NCBI GenBank assembly: GCA_026387055.1
Contig: JAPLML010000430.1
Coordinates: forward strand, 1-5,482
From: Planctomycetota bacterium
Lineage (GTDB): Bacteria > Planctomycetota > Phycisphaerae > FEN-1346
Length of the DNA: 5,482 nt
Direction: 5' to 3'
Below are positions 1-5,482 of the stretch, piece by piece. A program made the translations under genes and the position numbers. Positions within the stretch are counted from its first letter, which is position 1, and each line of letters begins with the position of its first letter. The notes beneath the pieces were generated by a model. The model was not told the DNA's origin. It was given only the letters and a program-made list of their open reading frames with translations, and made no database searches.

Positions 1-3000
1 TGCCGCAGACGTTCGGCGCGTACGCCCTGGTGACGGACCTCGGGCCGGCGGGCCGGCAGTTCGTCACGTCAATCGTCCGCACCTTCCCGGCGTCGAACCA
101 GCGGATCCAGTACCCGAAGTTCTGCCTCGACGTGCTGCCGCTGGACGTCCTGAAGCGGCTGGGCGTCCAGGCGGTGCGGCACGGCGTCGGCTACAAGGCG
201 ACCACCGACAAGGATTTTGACGCGTGGTTCGAGCGCGAGGGCGCGACGCTCAAGGAGTTCCAGGACGCCAACATCGCGGTCCTCTTCATGATCGGGGCGG
301 GCGACTGGTCCCACGCGTGCCAGCCGCTCGGCCGCCCGCGCCCGTGGCTGAACGCGAAGGACGAGATGCTCGACACCAAGACCGACATCGCGTGGATGCC
401 GGCGTGGGACGCCGACTTCGAGAAGTTCGTCCGCCTCTTCGCCCGCGCCTGCGGCTGGCCCAAGGGGCCGATCAACGCCTTCTCGCTCTGGAACGAGCCG
501 TGGGAGGGCCTCTCGATCTCCGGCTGGGGCGCCGACATGCCGCGCTATCGAGACATCTACACTCGCATGGCCAAGGCGATCGAGGCCGCCCGGCGCGAGG
601 ACGGCGCCGACGTGCTCGTCGGCGGGTGCGATTCCACCTCCAACGCCCTCGACAAGCTGTTCGGCGACGGCTCCGACGCCTTCCTCCCGTGGTTCGACTT
701 CGTCAGCATCCACTACCAGGGCATGGACCCCGGCTCGACGATCAAGGCGTGGGTGGACCGGAAGTCGCCCCGCGGCCGCGTCAGGATCTGGGACACCGAG
801 AGCTGGGTCGCCAACACCGACGACCGCGTGGCGGCCGTGGTGGCCGTCAACCGCTCGGCTGGCTACGACCGCGCGATGGGCGTCTTCCACGGCAACATCG
901 CCGAGGGCCGCGAGTACGAGATGCGCCTCGAGGGCGGCAGGAAGCAGCGGATCCGCACGACCGACGCGTGGTCGGTGGCCGCCGCCATCGGCGCCGCCAC
1001 GCACTTCATCGGCGAGCGCGACTTCCGCGAGGTCCTCTTCACCAGCGGCCTGCCGTGGGTCCTGGTCTTCGACGGCCTCGCCGGCCAGGGCGGCAAGCCC
1101 GATCCCGAGGACGGCACGATCGTCGTCGTGGGCGACATCGGCGAGGAGTTCGGCCACGACGTGCTCCTCTTCCGCACCGCCCGCGGCCTCAAGGAGGCGG
1201 CGCACAAGGAGGAGCTGAAGAAGAAGCTCGCCGCCCTGCCCGCCGACGCCCCCGAGAAGGAGCGCGACGCGCTCGAGGCGGCCCTCGCCAAGGATGAAGT
1301 CCTCAGCGGCGCGACGATGACCCTGGCGGACGGCAGCGCCTTCCTGCGGCCCGCGCGGTTCTCGCTCTACGATTTCTACGGCAACCCCGTGCCCTCGAAG
1401 GGCGGGAGGATCACCGTCCCGCTCGACGGCCGCGGGTTCTTCCTCCGCGGCGACGGCAAGCGCGGCACGTTCGCCGACCTCTTGAAGGAGGTCAGGCAAT
1501 CGCGGGTCGAGGGCATCGAGCCGCTCGCGACCGTCTGCCGCGACATGACCGCCCCCATCGCCAGCAGGCCGGCGCTGCGCCTGGCGCTGACGAACATCCT
1601 CAACCGCCCCGTCGCGGGCACGCTGACCGTGCGTCTGGGCGACCTCAAGGTCGAGCCCGCCTCGCAGCCGCTCGCCTTCGCCGCCCACGAAACCAAGGAG
1701 GTCGCGATCAAGGTGACGGGCGGCTCGCCCGCCCCCAACAACACGTATCCGCTGGCCCTCGCGTTCGACGCCGGCAAGGACGGCCGCGCGGTCCACGAGG
1801 AAGACATGCACGTCAACCTCATCGCCAGGCGGACGATCACGGTCGACGGCAAGCTCGACGACTGGAAGGACGTGCTGCCGCAGATCCTCTCGACGAAGGA
1901 GAAGGTCGGCCCGACGCTCACGGAGTTCGCCTGGCAGCCGTTCAAGAAGTTCGATGAGTCGGTGAAGAAGGGCCTGGCCGCCGGCTACGCGGCCTACGAC
2001 GACGCCTGCTTCTACTTTGCCGCCAGGATCGCCGACTCGACGCCCGACGAAGGCACGTGCCGCTTCGAAACCCGAAACGACGACGAGTACTACTACCCCG
2101 AGGTTTCGTACCGCCTCGACCCCGACAAGACCCTCAAGAAGCGCGACGCGGTCTGGGAGGCGTCGACCGACAAGCCGTGGGCCCTCCAGAAGCCGGGCGA
2201 CGCTCTTGATCGCATCGCCGCCGTCTGGGAAACCACCGCCCGCGCCCTGGCGATGGACGTGGAGCTGCCGAAGGACAAGCTCCACCAGGCGGCCTTCTAC
2301 TTCATCGACAACGACCCCGACGGCCGGCGGAACCAGAAGATCGAGATCACCGACCTCGACTCGAAGAAGGTCCTCGATCAACGAGATATCAACAACTGCG
2401 CACGCGGCAAGTACGCCGTCTACCACCTCGCGGGGAACCTGCGGATCAAACTCTCGACGCGCAACTGGCTGGGCACGTCGCTCGCGGGCCTCTTCTTCGA
2501 CCCCGCCGCGGGCGACGCGAAAACCGACGGCGCCGCCGCCCGGTTCCTCAGGTTCGACGACGACGCGCGCGGCAACTGGAAGGGCGCGTACGGCGCGGAC
2601 GGCTACCACGTCATCGGCGCCGCCGAGAAGTGCCCCGTGTACGCCAAGGTGGTGCTCCTGGAGACCGAGGACCGGATCGCCATGACGTGGCCGGAGGGCG
2701 TCCGCCGCTACTCCTACCGCAAGGACCCGGACCTGCCCTCGGGCAACTTCCCGAACCACGACAACGTGCAGATCGGCTTCAACGTCCTGCCGGCGGCCGA
2801 GAAGCCCCTGTACCCCTGCCCGCCGGGGACCATGCCCGGGTACATCTCGACCCGCGACACCGACTACGAGTACGCCCTGAACGCGGTGGCCCCGAAGTAC
2901 GGCGGCGGCACGGAGATCTGGCGCCTCGCCGTGCCGGGAATGCCGCGCAAACACTTCTACCCGCGTCAGGGCAAGTCGCCGAAGGACGGGCCGGTCAAGG

Positions 3001-3257
3001 ACGGCAAGCTCGCGATGGCGCGCGACGGGACCACCCGGTTCGTCGAGTGCGCGATCCCGTGGACGGAGCTTCCGGACGTGAAGAAGCGCCTCGACGCGGG
3101 CCAGACGGTCAAGTTCTCCTTCCGCGTGAACGACAACGCGGGCGTCGGCTGCATGGAGCTCTCGCGCCGCCGCAGCGTCGCCAAGCGCAGCGGCTCGTTC
3201 CACGTCGACTGGGGCGAGCACTGGGCGAACGAGCTGGAATTTGCCTTCGAGAAGTAG
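1..3257 (+). CDS. Putative clan GH-A glycoside hydrolase with Ig-like and split CBM9-like domains (5' end outside window)
   Basis: The reading frame is open from base 3 and ends at TAG 3255-3257. A GTG at 30 could start it, but coding-like sequence continues to the window edge, so the true start and any signal peptide probably lie upstream. Residue numbers here count from that GTG. A TIM-barrel hydrolase occupies about 27-330: W154-N155-E156-P157 gives the likely acid/base E156, H228-Y229 fits the strand-6 His-Tyr of clan GH-A, and E257 in IWDTESW is the likely nucleophile. A beta-sandwich (about 340-490) follows, interrupted by a Lys/Ala/Glu-rich helix at 387-422. Next come an Ig-like domain (about 495-600) and a CBM9-like domain starting at VDGKLDDW (605-612), with VECAIPW (1005-1011) and FSFRVNDN (1029-1036) near its end. 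An apparent second module interrupts it at about 705-880. The protein probably acts outside the cytoplasm on a polysaccharide; the substrate and exact GH family (GH39-like is one guess) cannot be read from sequence. Clan confidence is moderate. Confidence 0.75.
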   Translation, partial: PQTFGAYALVTDLGPAGRQFVTSIVRTFPASNQRIQYPKFCLDVLPLDVLKRLGVQAVRHGVGYKATTDKDFDAWFEREGATLKEFQDANIAVLFMIGAGDWSHACQPLGRPRPWLNAKDEMLDTKTDIAWMPAWDADFEKFVRLFARACGWPKGPINAFSLWNEPWEGLSISGWGADMPRYRDIYTRMAKAIEAARREDGADVLVGGCDSTSNALDKLFGDGSDAFLPWFDFVSIHYQGMDPGSTIKAWVDRKSPRGRVRIWDTESWVANTDDRVAAVVAVNRSAGYDRAMGVFHGNIAEGREYEMRLEGGRKQRIRTTDAWSVAAAIGAATHFIGERDFREVLFTSGLPWVLVFDGLAGQGGKPDPEDGTIVVVGDIGEEFGHDVLLFRTARGLKEAAHKEELKKKLAALPADAPEKERDALEAALAKDEVLSGATMTLADGSAFLRPARFSLYDFYGNPVPSKGGRITVPLDGRGFFLRGDGKRGTFADLLKEVRQSRVEGIEPLATVCRDMTAPIASRPALRLALTNILNRPVAGTLTVRLGDLKVEPASQPLAFAAHETKEVAIKVTGGSPAPNNTYPLALAFDAGKDGRAVHEEDMHVNLIARRTITVDGKLDDWKDVLPQILSTKEKVGPTLTEFAWQPFKKFDESVKKGLAAGYAAYDDACFYFAARIADSTPDEGTCRFETRNDDEYYYPEVSYRLDPDKTLKKRDAVWEASTDKPWALQKPGDALDRIAAVWETTARALAMDVELPKDKLHQAAFYFIDNDPDGRRNQKIEITDLDSKKVLDQRDINNCARGKYAVYHLAGNLRIKLSTRNWLGTSLAGLFFDPAAGDAKTDGAAARFLRFDDDARGNWKGAYGADGYHVIGAAEKCPVYAKVVLLETEDRIAMTWPEGVRRYSYRKDPDLPSGNFPNHDNVQIGFNVLPAAEKPLYPCPPGTMPGYISTRDTDYEYALNAVAPKYGGGTEIWRLAVPGMPRKHFYPRQGKSPKDGPVKDGKLAMARDGTTRFVECAIPWTELPDVKKRLDAGQTVKFSFRVNDNAGVGCMELSRRRSVAKRSGSFHVDWGEHWANELEFAFEK

Positions 3258-3262
3258 AACGG

Positions 3263-3288
3263 CGGGAACCGGGAACCGGCAACCGGGG
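3263..3288. repeat. Short 7-bp tandem repeat after the hydrolase stop
   Basis: Three consecutive heptamers, CGGGAAC, CGGGAAC and CGGCAAC, are followed by a partial CGGGG, starting six bases after the hydrolase stop. The sequence is plainly repetitive but short, and no function can be assigned. The rest of the junction (to 3383) holds a 4-bp hairpin, CCCG-TTTAG-CGGG at 3327-3339, and GC-rich sequence. No U-tract terminator was seen on either strand. Confidence 0.5.
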
Positions 3289-3383
3289 TGGAATACAGAC
3301 TACGTTGACAACGGCATGAGATCGCGCCCGTTTAGCGGGGAGCCGGAGGCGACCGCGCCGCCGTTGCAGGCCGGGGGCGCCGC

Positions 3384-3809
3384 CTACTCGACCAGGTCTT
3401 CGACCCACGCCAGGTACTTGGCGAACGGCCCCGGCGCAAGAGCGTCGTACAGGCGGCGGTCGGCCGTGACCATCCGGCCTTCGATCCGCATCGCCAAGGC
3501 AACATACAGACAATCGTATATGCTACAGTTCGTGCGGACGGCAAGCTCGTAGGCGGAATCCAAGAGCGAGCCGGAAGGATGGGTCTGGATGGGAACCAGC
3601 CGGAGCGCCGCCCGGACTTTTCGCCCCTCGGCCGCCGCGATCTCCCGCCGCCGCACCCGCTTCCAGACCATGTTGTCAAACTCCACCAGGAGAAAGTCAG
3701 GGGCATAAAGGCGGTGCCGCGGCTCGAGCAGACGGAGGGCTTCCTCCCCATGGACTTCCGCAAAGAACCACTTCGCGGCCACGCTCGCGTCCACGACGTA
3801 GTCGCTCAC
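3384..3809 (-). CDS. vapC: PIN-domain ribonuclease toxin, VapC/FitB type
   Basis: This 141-residue protein is a typical single-domain PIN toxin in length and layout. The acidic metal-binding residues are in the expected places: D7 in the N-terminal YVVDASVAAKW strand, E43 in LLVEFDN, D99 in the SIYDCLYVALA helix, and D117 in VTADRRL. Family members are Mg2+/Mn2+-dependent endoribonucleases, often cutting tRNA or rRNA; the target here is unknown. The start is GTG (3809-3807), which overlaps the TGA of the antitoxin gene in GTGA, so translation is probably coupled. A weak GAGG lies 10 bases upstream of the GTG. All four acidic residues are present, so the toxin is probably active when free. The convergent hydrolase gene ends 126 bp beyond its stop. 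Confidence 0.9.
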   Translation of the reverse strand: MSDYVVDASVAAKWFFAEVHGEEALRLLEPRHRLYAPDFLLVEFDNMVWKRVRRREIAAAEGRKVRAALRLVPIQTHPSGSLLDSAYELAVRTNCSIYDCLYVALAMRIEGRMVTADRRLYDALAPGPFAKYLAWVEDLVE

Positions 3810-4036
3810 CGGTCCCGGTCCTCACGGATGAGTTCGGCGCTGTCCGAGAATCTCCGCCCCCGGAACTGGGCCCGGATCCGGTCGACGAGCTCTCGCGCGC
3901 CAGCGGGATCCACGCGGGCCGCTTCCTCCAGGATCGCCCGGACCTCGGATTCCAGCGACCGCCCGCCCCTCCGCGCCCGCCTCTTGAGCCTCTCGACCAC
4001 GGCTTTGCCGACGTTGCGAACCAGTATCTGCGCCAT
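3806..4036 (-). CDS. vapB: Ribbon-helix-helix antitoxin, VapB/FitA type
   Basis: This 76-residue protein begins MAQILVRN, a beta strand typical of ribbon-helix-helix DNA-binding proteins. Two helices follow (about 9-22 and 27-42), with GRSLESEVRAIL closely resembling the GRS-x-E-x-E-x-R-x-IL segment of FitA antitoxins. The C-terminal tail (about 50-76, containing FRGRRFSDSAELIRED) is the part that in this family wraps the PIN toxin and blocks its active site. The gene is first in a two-gene operon and overlaps the toxin start by 4 bases. ATG 4036-4034 is well supported by a strong Shine-Dalgarno 7 bases upstream. By analogy to FitAB it should bind its own promoter together with the toxin, and a palindrome overlapping the -10 box is present. 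Confidence 0.9.
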   Translation of the reverse strand: MAQILVRNVGKAVVERLKRRARRGGRSLESEVRAILEEAARVDPAGARELVDRIRAQFRGRRFSDSAELIREDRDR

Positions 4037-4043
4037 TCGAGCA

Positions 4044-4050
4044 CTCCTCC
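4044..4050 (-). promoter_or_regulatory. Shine-Dalgarno site of the antitoxin gene
   Basis: GGAGGAG on the minus strand lies 7 bases before the antitoxin ATG. It is the clearest ribosome binding site in the window and fixes the antitoxin start. Confidence 0.8.
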
Positions 4051-4059
4051 CGCGTTCAC

Positions 4060-4076
4060 GCTAGCATTATGATAGC
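4060..4076. promoter_or_regulatory. Probable toxin-antitoxin operator palindrome
   Basis: On the minus strand the sequence is GCTATCATAATGCTAGC, a 17-bp near-palindrome with 8-bp arms, one mismatched pair and a single central base. It covers the -10 box and the predicted transcription start. Adding one flanking base gives TGCTATCA (4077-4070), which matches the half-site I recall for the Neisseria FitAB operator. A related copy, TGCTAGCG (4066-4059), lies 11 bases further on. Position and symmetry fit autorepression by the antitoxin or the toxin-antitoxin complex; binding is inferred. Confidence 0.6.
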
Positions 4077-4096
4077 ACACGGCGCGGCAAAGTCAA
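4069..4096 (-). promoter_or_regulatory. Sigma70-type promoter of the toxin-antitoxin operon
   Basis: TTGACT (4096-4091) and TATCAT (4074-4069) each match the consensus -35 and -10 hexamers at 5 of 6 bases and are separated by 16 bases. Transcription should start near 4061-4063, about 25 bases before the antitoxin ATG, leaving room for the Shine-Dalgarno. The AT-rich patch stands out from the GC-rich surroundings. The promoter lies in the short gap after the transporter ATPase gene, so the toxin-antitoxin pair can be transcribed independently of it. Confidence 0.7.
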
Positions 4097-4145
4097 GCCG
4101 ACGCTGGATGATTCGATGCACTTCGACCGACGGTTCGCTCGGCCG

Positions 4146-4961
4146 CTACCCCGGCGGGCGGGGCAAGAGGTACGGCCGGCCGGTGGCGTCATCGCGGCGG
4201 ACCTCGACGGGCGTCTCGTACACCGGCGAGAGGACCTCGGACCGGATCACCTCGTCGGGCTCCCCCGCCGCCGCCACGCGGCCGCGCGACACCAGGACCA
4301 GGCGATCCGCATACGCGGCCGCGAGGTTCAGGTCGTGGCTCACGCACACCACCGTCAGCTCCCGCTCCTTCACCAGCCGCCGCAGCAGGCCATAGATCGC
4401 GTGCTGGTGGCGGATGTCGAGGAACGACGTCGGCTCGTCCAGCAGCATCACGTCGGGTTCCTGGGCGAGGGCCCGCGCGATGATGACGCGCTGGCGCTCG
4501 CCGCCCGAGAGTTCCTCCAGGCCGCGCTCGGCGAACGGTTCGGCGTCCGTCAGGCGCAGGGCCTCGCGCGCGGCGTACCAGTCGCGCGCGGCCGCGAACC
4601 CCAGGGCCCCCGTGTGCGGCGAGCGGCCCATGAGCACCGTCTCGAGCGCCGTGAAGCCGACCGCCGCGAGGGTCTCCTGCGGCACGTACGCGATGCGCCG
4701 CGCGAGGGCCCCGCGCGGATAGTCCGCCAGGCGGATGCCCGCGAGGCGCACGTCGCCCTTCGACGGCGAGAGCAGGCCGATGAGAATCCTGAGCAGCGTC
4801 GTCTTGCCGCTGCCGTTCGGGCCGAGGAGGCACGCCAGCCGCCCGCGCTCGACGCCGAGCGAGAGGCCCGCCAAGACGCGCGGCCCGCGCGGATAGGCAA
4901 ACTCCACGTCGCGGGCCTCGACGTAAGGCCCTGCCGTCAAGGCGCTTACCTCTTCCGTCAT
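4146..4961 (-). CDS. ABC transporter ATPase, FecE/BtuD/HmuV type (iron-siderophore, heme or cobalamin uptake)
   Basis: This cytoplasmic ATPase of 271 residues powers uptake through the FecCD-type permease encoded just upstream. All nucleotide-binding motifs are intact: Walker A GPNGSGKT (47-54), Q-loop Q95 in YVPQ, signature LSGGERQ (151-157), Walker B VMLLDEP (171-177) with catalytic E176, D-loop FLD (180-182), and H-loop H209 in VSHDLN. The VLMGRSPH segment (109-116) is characteristic of the FecE/BtuD class. The substrate (ferric siderophore, heme or vitamin B12) cannot be decided without the binding protein. The ATG at 4961 is preferred because the domain fold begins near residue 13 and a GGAGG lies 12 bases upstream. 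A TTG at 5051 in the same frame would add 30 residues, almost all translated from the inverted-repeat element, and is unlikely. No strong terminator follows the stop. Confidence 0.9.
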   Translation of the reverse strand: MTEEVSALTAGPYVEARDVEFAYPRGPRVLAGLSLGVERGRLACLLGPNGSGKTTLLRILIGLLSPSKGDVRLAGIRLADYPRGALARRIAYVPQETLAAVGFTALETVLMGRSPHTGALGFAAARDWYAAREALRLTDAEPFAERGLEELSGGERQRVIIARALAQEPDVMLLDEPTSFLDIRHQHAIYGLLRRLVKERELTVVCVSHDLNLAAAYADRLVLVSRGRVAAAGEPDEVIRSEVLSPVYETPVEVRRDDATGRPYLLPRPPG

Positions 4962-4973
4962 TGCCGCGCCGTG

Positions 4974-4978
4974 CCTCC
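4974..4978 (-). promoter_or_regulatory. Possible ribosome binding site of the ATPase gene
   Basis: GGAGG on the minus strand is 12 bases before the ATG at 4961. The spacing is longer than ideal. It favours that ATG over the in-frame TTG at 5051. It lies just outside the inverted-repeat element, seven bases from its edge. Confidence 0.45.
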
Positions 4979-4984
4979 GCTGCC

Positions 4985-5072
4985 GGGTGGCACGGCCCCG
5001 CGCCGTTGCGTGGCCGTGTTCTTCCCCGGCGCGATACGCATGGCCACGCAACGGCGCGTGGCCATGCCACCC
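4985..5072. repeat. REPIN-like inverted repeat element between the permease and ATPase genes
   Basis: Two 34-nt units (4985-5018 on +, 5072-5039 on -) lie in inverted orientation around a 20-nt spacer and agree at 31 of 34 positions. Each unit has the head GGGTGG, a 10-nt arm, the 8-nt loop CGCCGTTG, and a complementary 10-nt arm. The right unit's arms, CATGGCCACG and CGTGGCCATG, pair perfectly; the left unit's, CACGGCCCCG and CGTGGCCGTG, have one mismatch. The whole element can also fold as one long stem with 31-bp arms and two mismatches. Two inverted palindromic units with a shared head is the architecture of REPINs, which in other bacteria are mobilised by RAYT transposases. It begins 13 bases after the permease stop and ends 23 bases before the ATPase start, so in the transcript it could act as a processing, stabilising or attenuating hairpin. 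No transposase is present here. Confidence 0.75.
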
Positions 5073-5085
5073 TTGATTGGGGCCG

Positions 5086-5482
5086 CTACCGGATTTCCGC
5101 CGACCTGCGCCATCGCATCCTCAAGAGATAGATGAAGAACGGTCCGCCGCACATCGCGGTCAGGACGCCCACGGGCAGCGCCCGGTCGGTCGCGCCTTCC
5201 CACAGGCACGCCGCCAGGTCGGCCAGCACCAGGAACGTCGCGCCGAAGAAGAAGGCCGCCGGCACCAGGCGCCGGTGATCGGGTCCCAGGACCATCCGCA
5301 GCAGGTGCGGGCAGATGAGGCCCACGAACCCGATCGGCCCCGCCAGGGCCACCGATGCACCCGTCACGAGGCTGGCGGCCACGAACGTGACGATGCGCAG
5401 GCGCTCGACGGGCACGCCGAGGGCCCCGGCGGCATCCTCGCCCACGGCCACCAGGTTGAACCCTTTGGCGCACAGGGCGAAA
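5086..5482 (-). CDS. FecCD/BtuC-family ABC transporter permease, C-terminal part (5' end outside window)
   Basis: The frame is open to the right edge and ends at TAG (5088-5086), leaving the last 131 residues of a protein usually about 330-350 long. FNLVAVGEDAAGALGV at the visible start matches the conserved cytoplasmic region of BtuC/FecD permeases. GPIGFVGLICPHLLR followed by GPDHRRLVP is the family's most recognisable segment, part of the surface that contacts the ATPase. Hydrophobic stretches after it (AAFFFGATFLVLADLAACL, and LPVGVLTAMCGGPFFIYLL) fit the last membrane helices, and the Arg-rich tail (RMRWRRSAEIR) fits a cytoplasmic end. GTG 5451 is only an internal codon, not the start. 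The ATPase gene follows after 124 bp, an unusually wide gap for this pair because of the inverted repeat. The substrate class is iron chelate, heme or cobalamin. Confidence 0.9.
   Translation of the reverse strand, partial: FALCAKGFNLVAVGEDAAGALGVPVERLRIVTFVAASLVTGASVALAGPIGFVGLICPHLLRMVLGPDHRRLVPAAFFFGATFLVLADLAACLWEGATDRALPVGVLTAMCGGPFFIYLLRMRWRRSAEIR

Noticed and set aside
69..3221. A 1050-codon open frame on the minus strand opposite the hydrolase
   Set aside because: It is the antisense shadow of a high-GC gene: the translation is dominated by Arg, Val, Ala, Gly, Asp and Glu with no recognisable domain, while the plus strand frame has clear catalytic and domain motifs.
3305..3333. TTGACA at 3305-3310 as a plus-strand promoter
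   Set aside because: No -10-like hexamer lies at 15-19 bases downstream, and no plausible plus-strand gene follows because the region beyond is occupied by the toxin gene on the minus strand.
4123..4146. Possible terminator hairpin after the ATPase gene (CCGA/TCGG arms)
   Set aside because: The stem is only about 4 bp and lacks a U-tract, so it is too weak to call.
4962..5051. N-terminal extension of the ATPase from a TTG at 5051
   Set aside because: The extra 30 residues are almost all translated from the inverted-repeat element, are Arg/His/Gly-rich and unlike any ABC ATPase N-terminus. The ATG at 4961 has a Shine-Dalgarno candidate and gives a normal family length.
4985..5072. Rho-independent terminator for the permease gene
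   Set aside because: The stem is long and stable, but no T-rich tract follows on the minus strand (it continues toward GGAGG and the ATPase start), and the two-unit design fits a repeat element better.
4116..5135. A 339-codon open frame on the plus strand opposite the ATPase
   Set aside because: It is low-complexity, Arg/His/Gln-rich sequence without motifs. The minus strand encodes a complete ABC ATPase with all nucleotide-binding motifs.

Overview
The window is very GC-rich and carries five protein genes in two convergent blocks. No rRNA or tRNA gene, CRISPR array or insertion sequence is visible. The high GC, the style of the large modular carbohydrate-active protein and its accessory domains recall Planctomycetota or a related PVC or metagenome-derived lineage. 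That assignment rests on recalled sequence style only and is tentative.

Positions 1-3257 (+): the 3' portion of a very large gene, open at the left edge. It encodes a putative clan GH-A (TIM-barrel) glycoside hydrolase with visible acid/base (Glu in Trp-Asn-Glu-Pro) and nucleophile candidates. An Ig-like domain and a CBM9-like beta-sandwich follow. The CBM9-like domain appears to be split by a second sugar-binding-like module whose sequence blocks are in circularly permuted order, which is the most unusual protein feature here. Positions 3258-3383 are a gene-free convergent junction with a short heptamer repeat and no convincing terminator.

Positions 3384-4096 (-): a compact VapBC/FitAB-type toxin-antitoxin module. 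A ribbon-helix-helix antitoxin overlaps a PIN-domain toxin by 4 bases (GTGA). Upstream are a strong Shine-Dalgarno, a near-consensus sigma70-type promoter, and a 17-bp near-palindrome over the -10 box that is a good autoregulatory operator candidate.

Positions 4146-5482 (-): the end of an uptake ABC transporter operon of the iron-siderophore/heme/cobalamin class. The C-terminal part of a FecCD/BtuC-type permease runs off the right edge and is followed downstream by its complete ATPase. The 124-bp gap between them is largely filled by an 88-bp REPIN-like element: two inverted 34-nt units, each folding into its own 10-bp hairpin with the same 8-nt loop, with one compensatory base-pair change between units.

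The glycoside hydrolase, the toxin-antitoxin pair and the transporter show no evident functional link. Together they look like an accessory or mosaic stretch of a chromosome.
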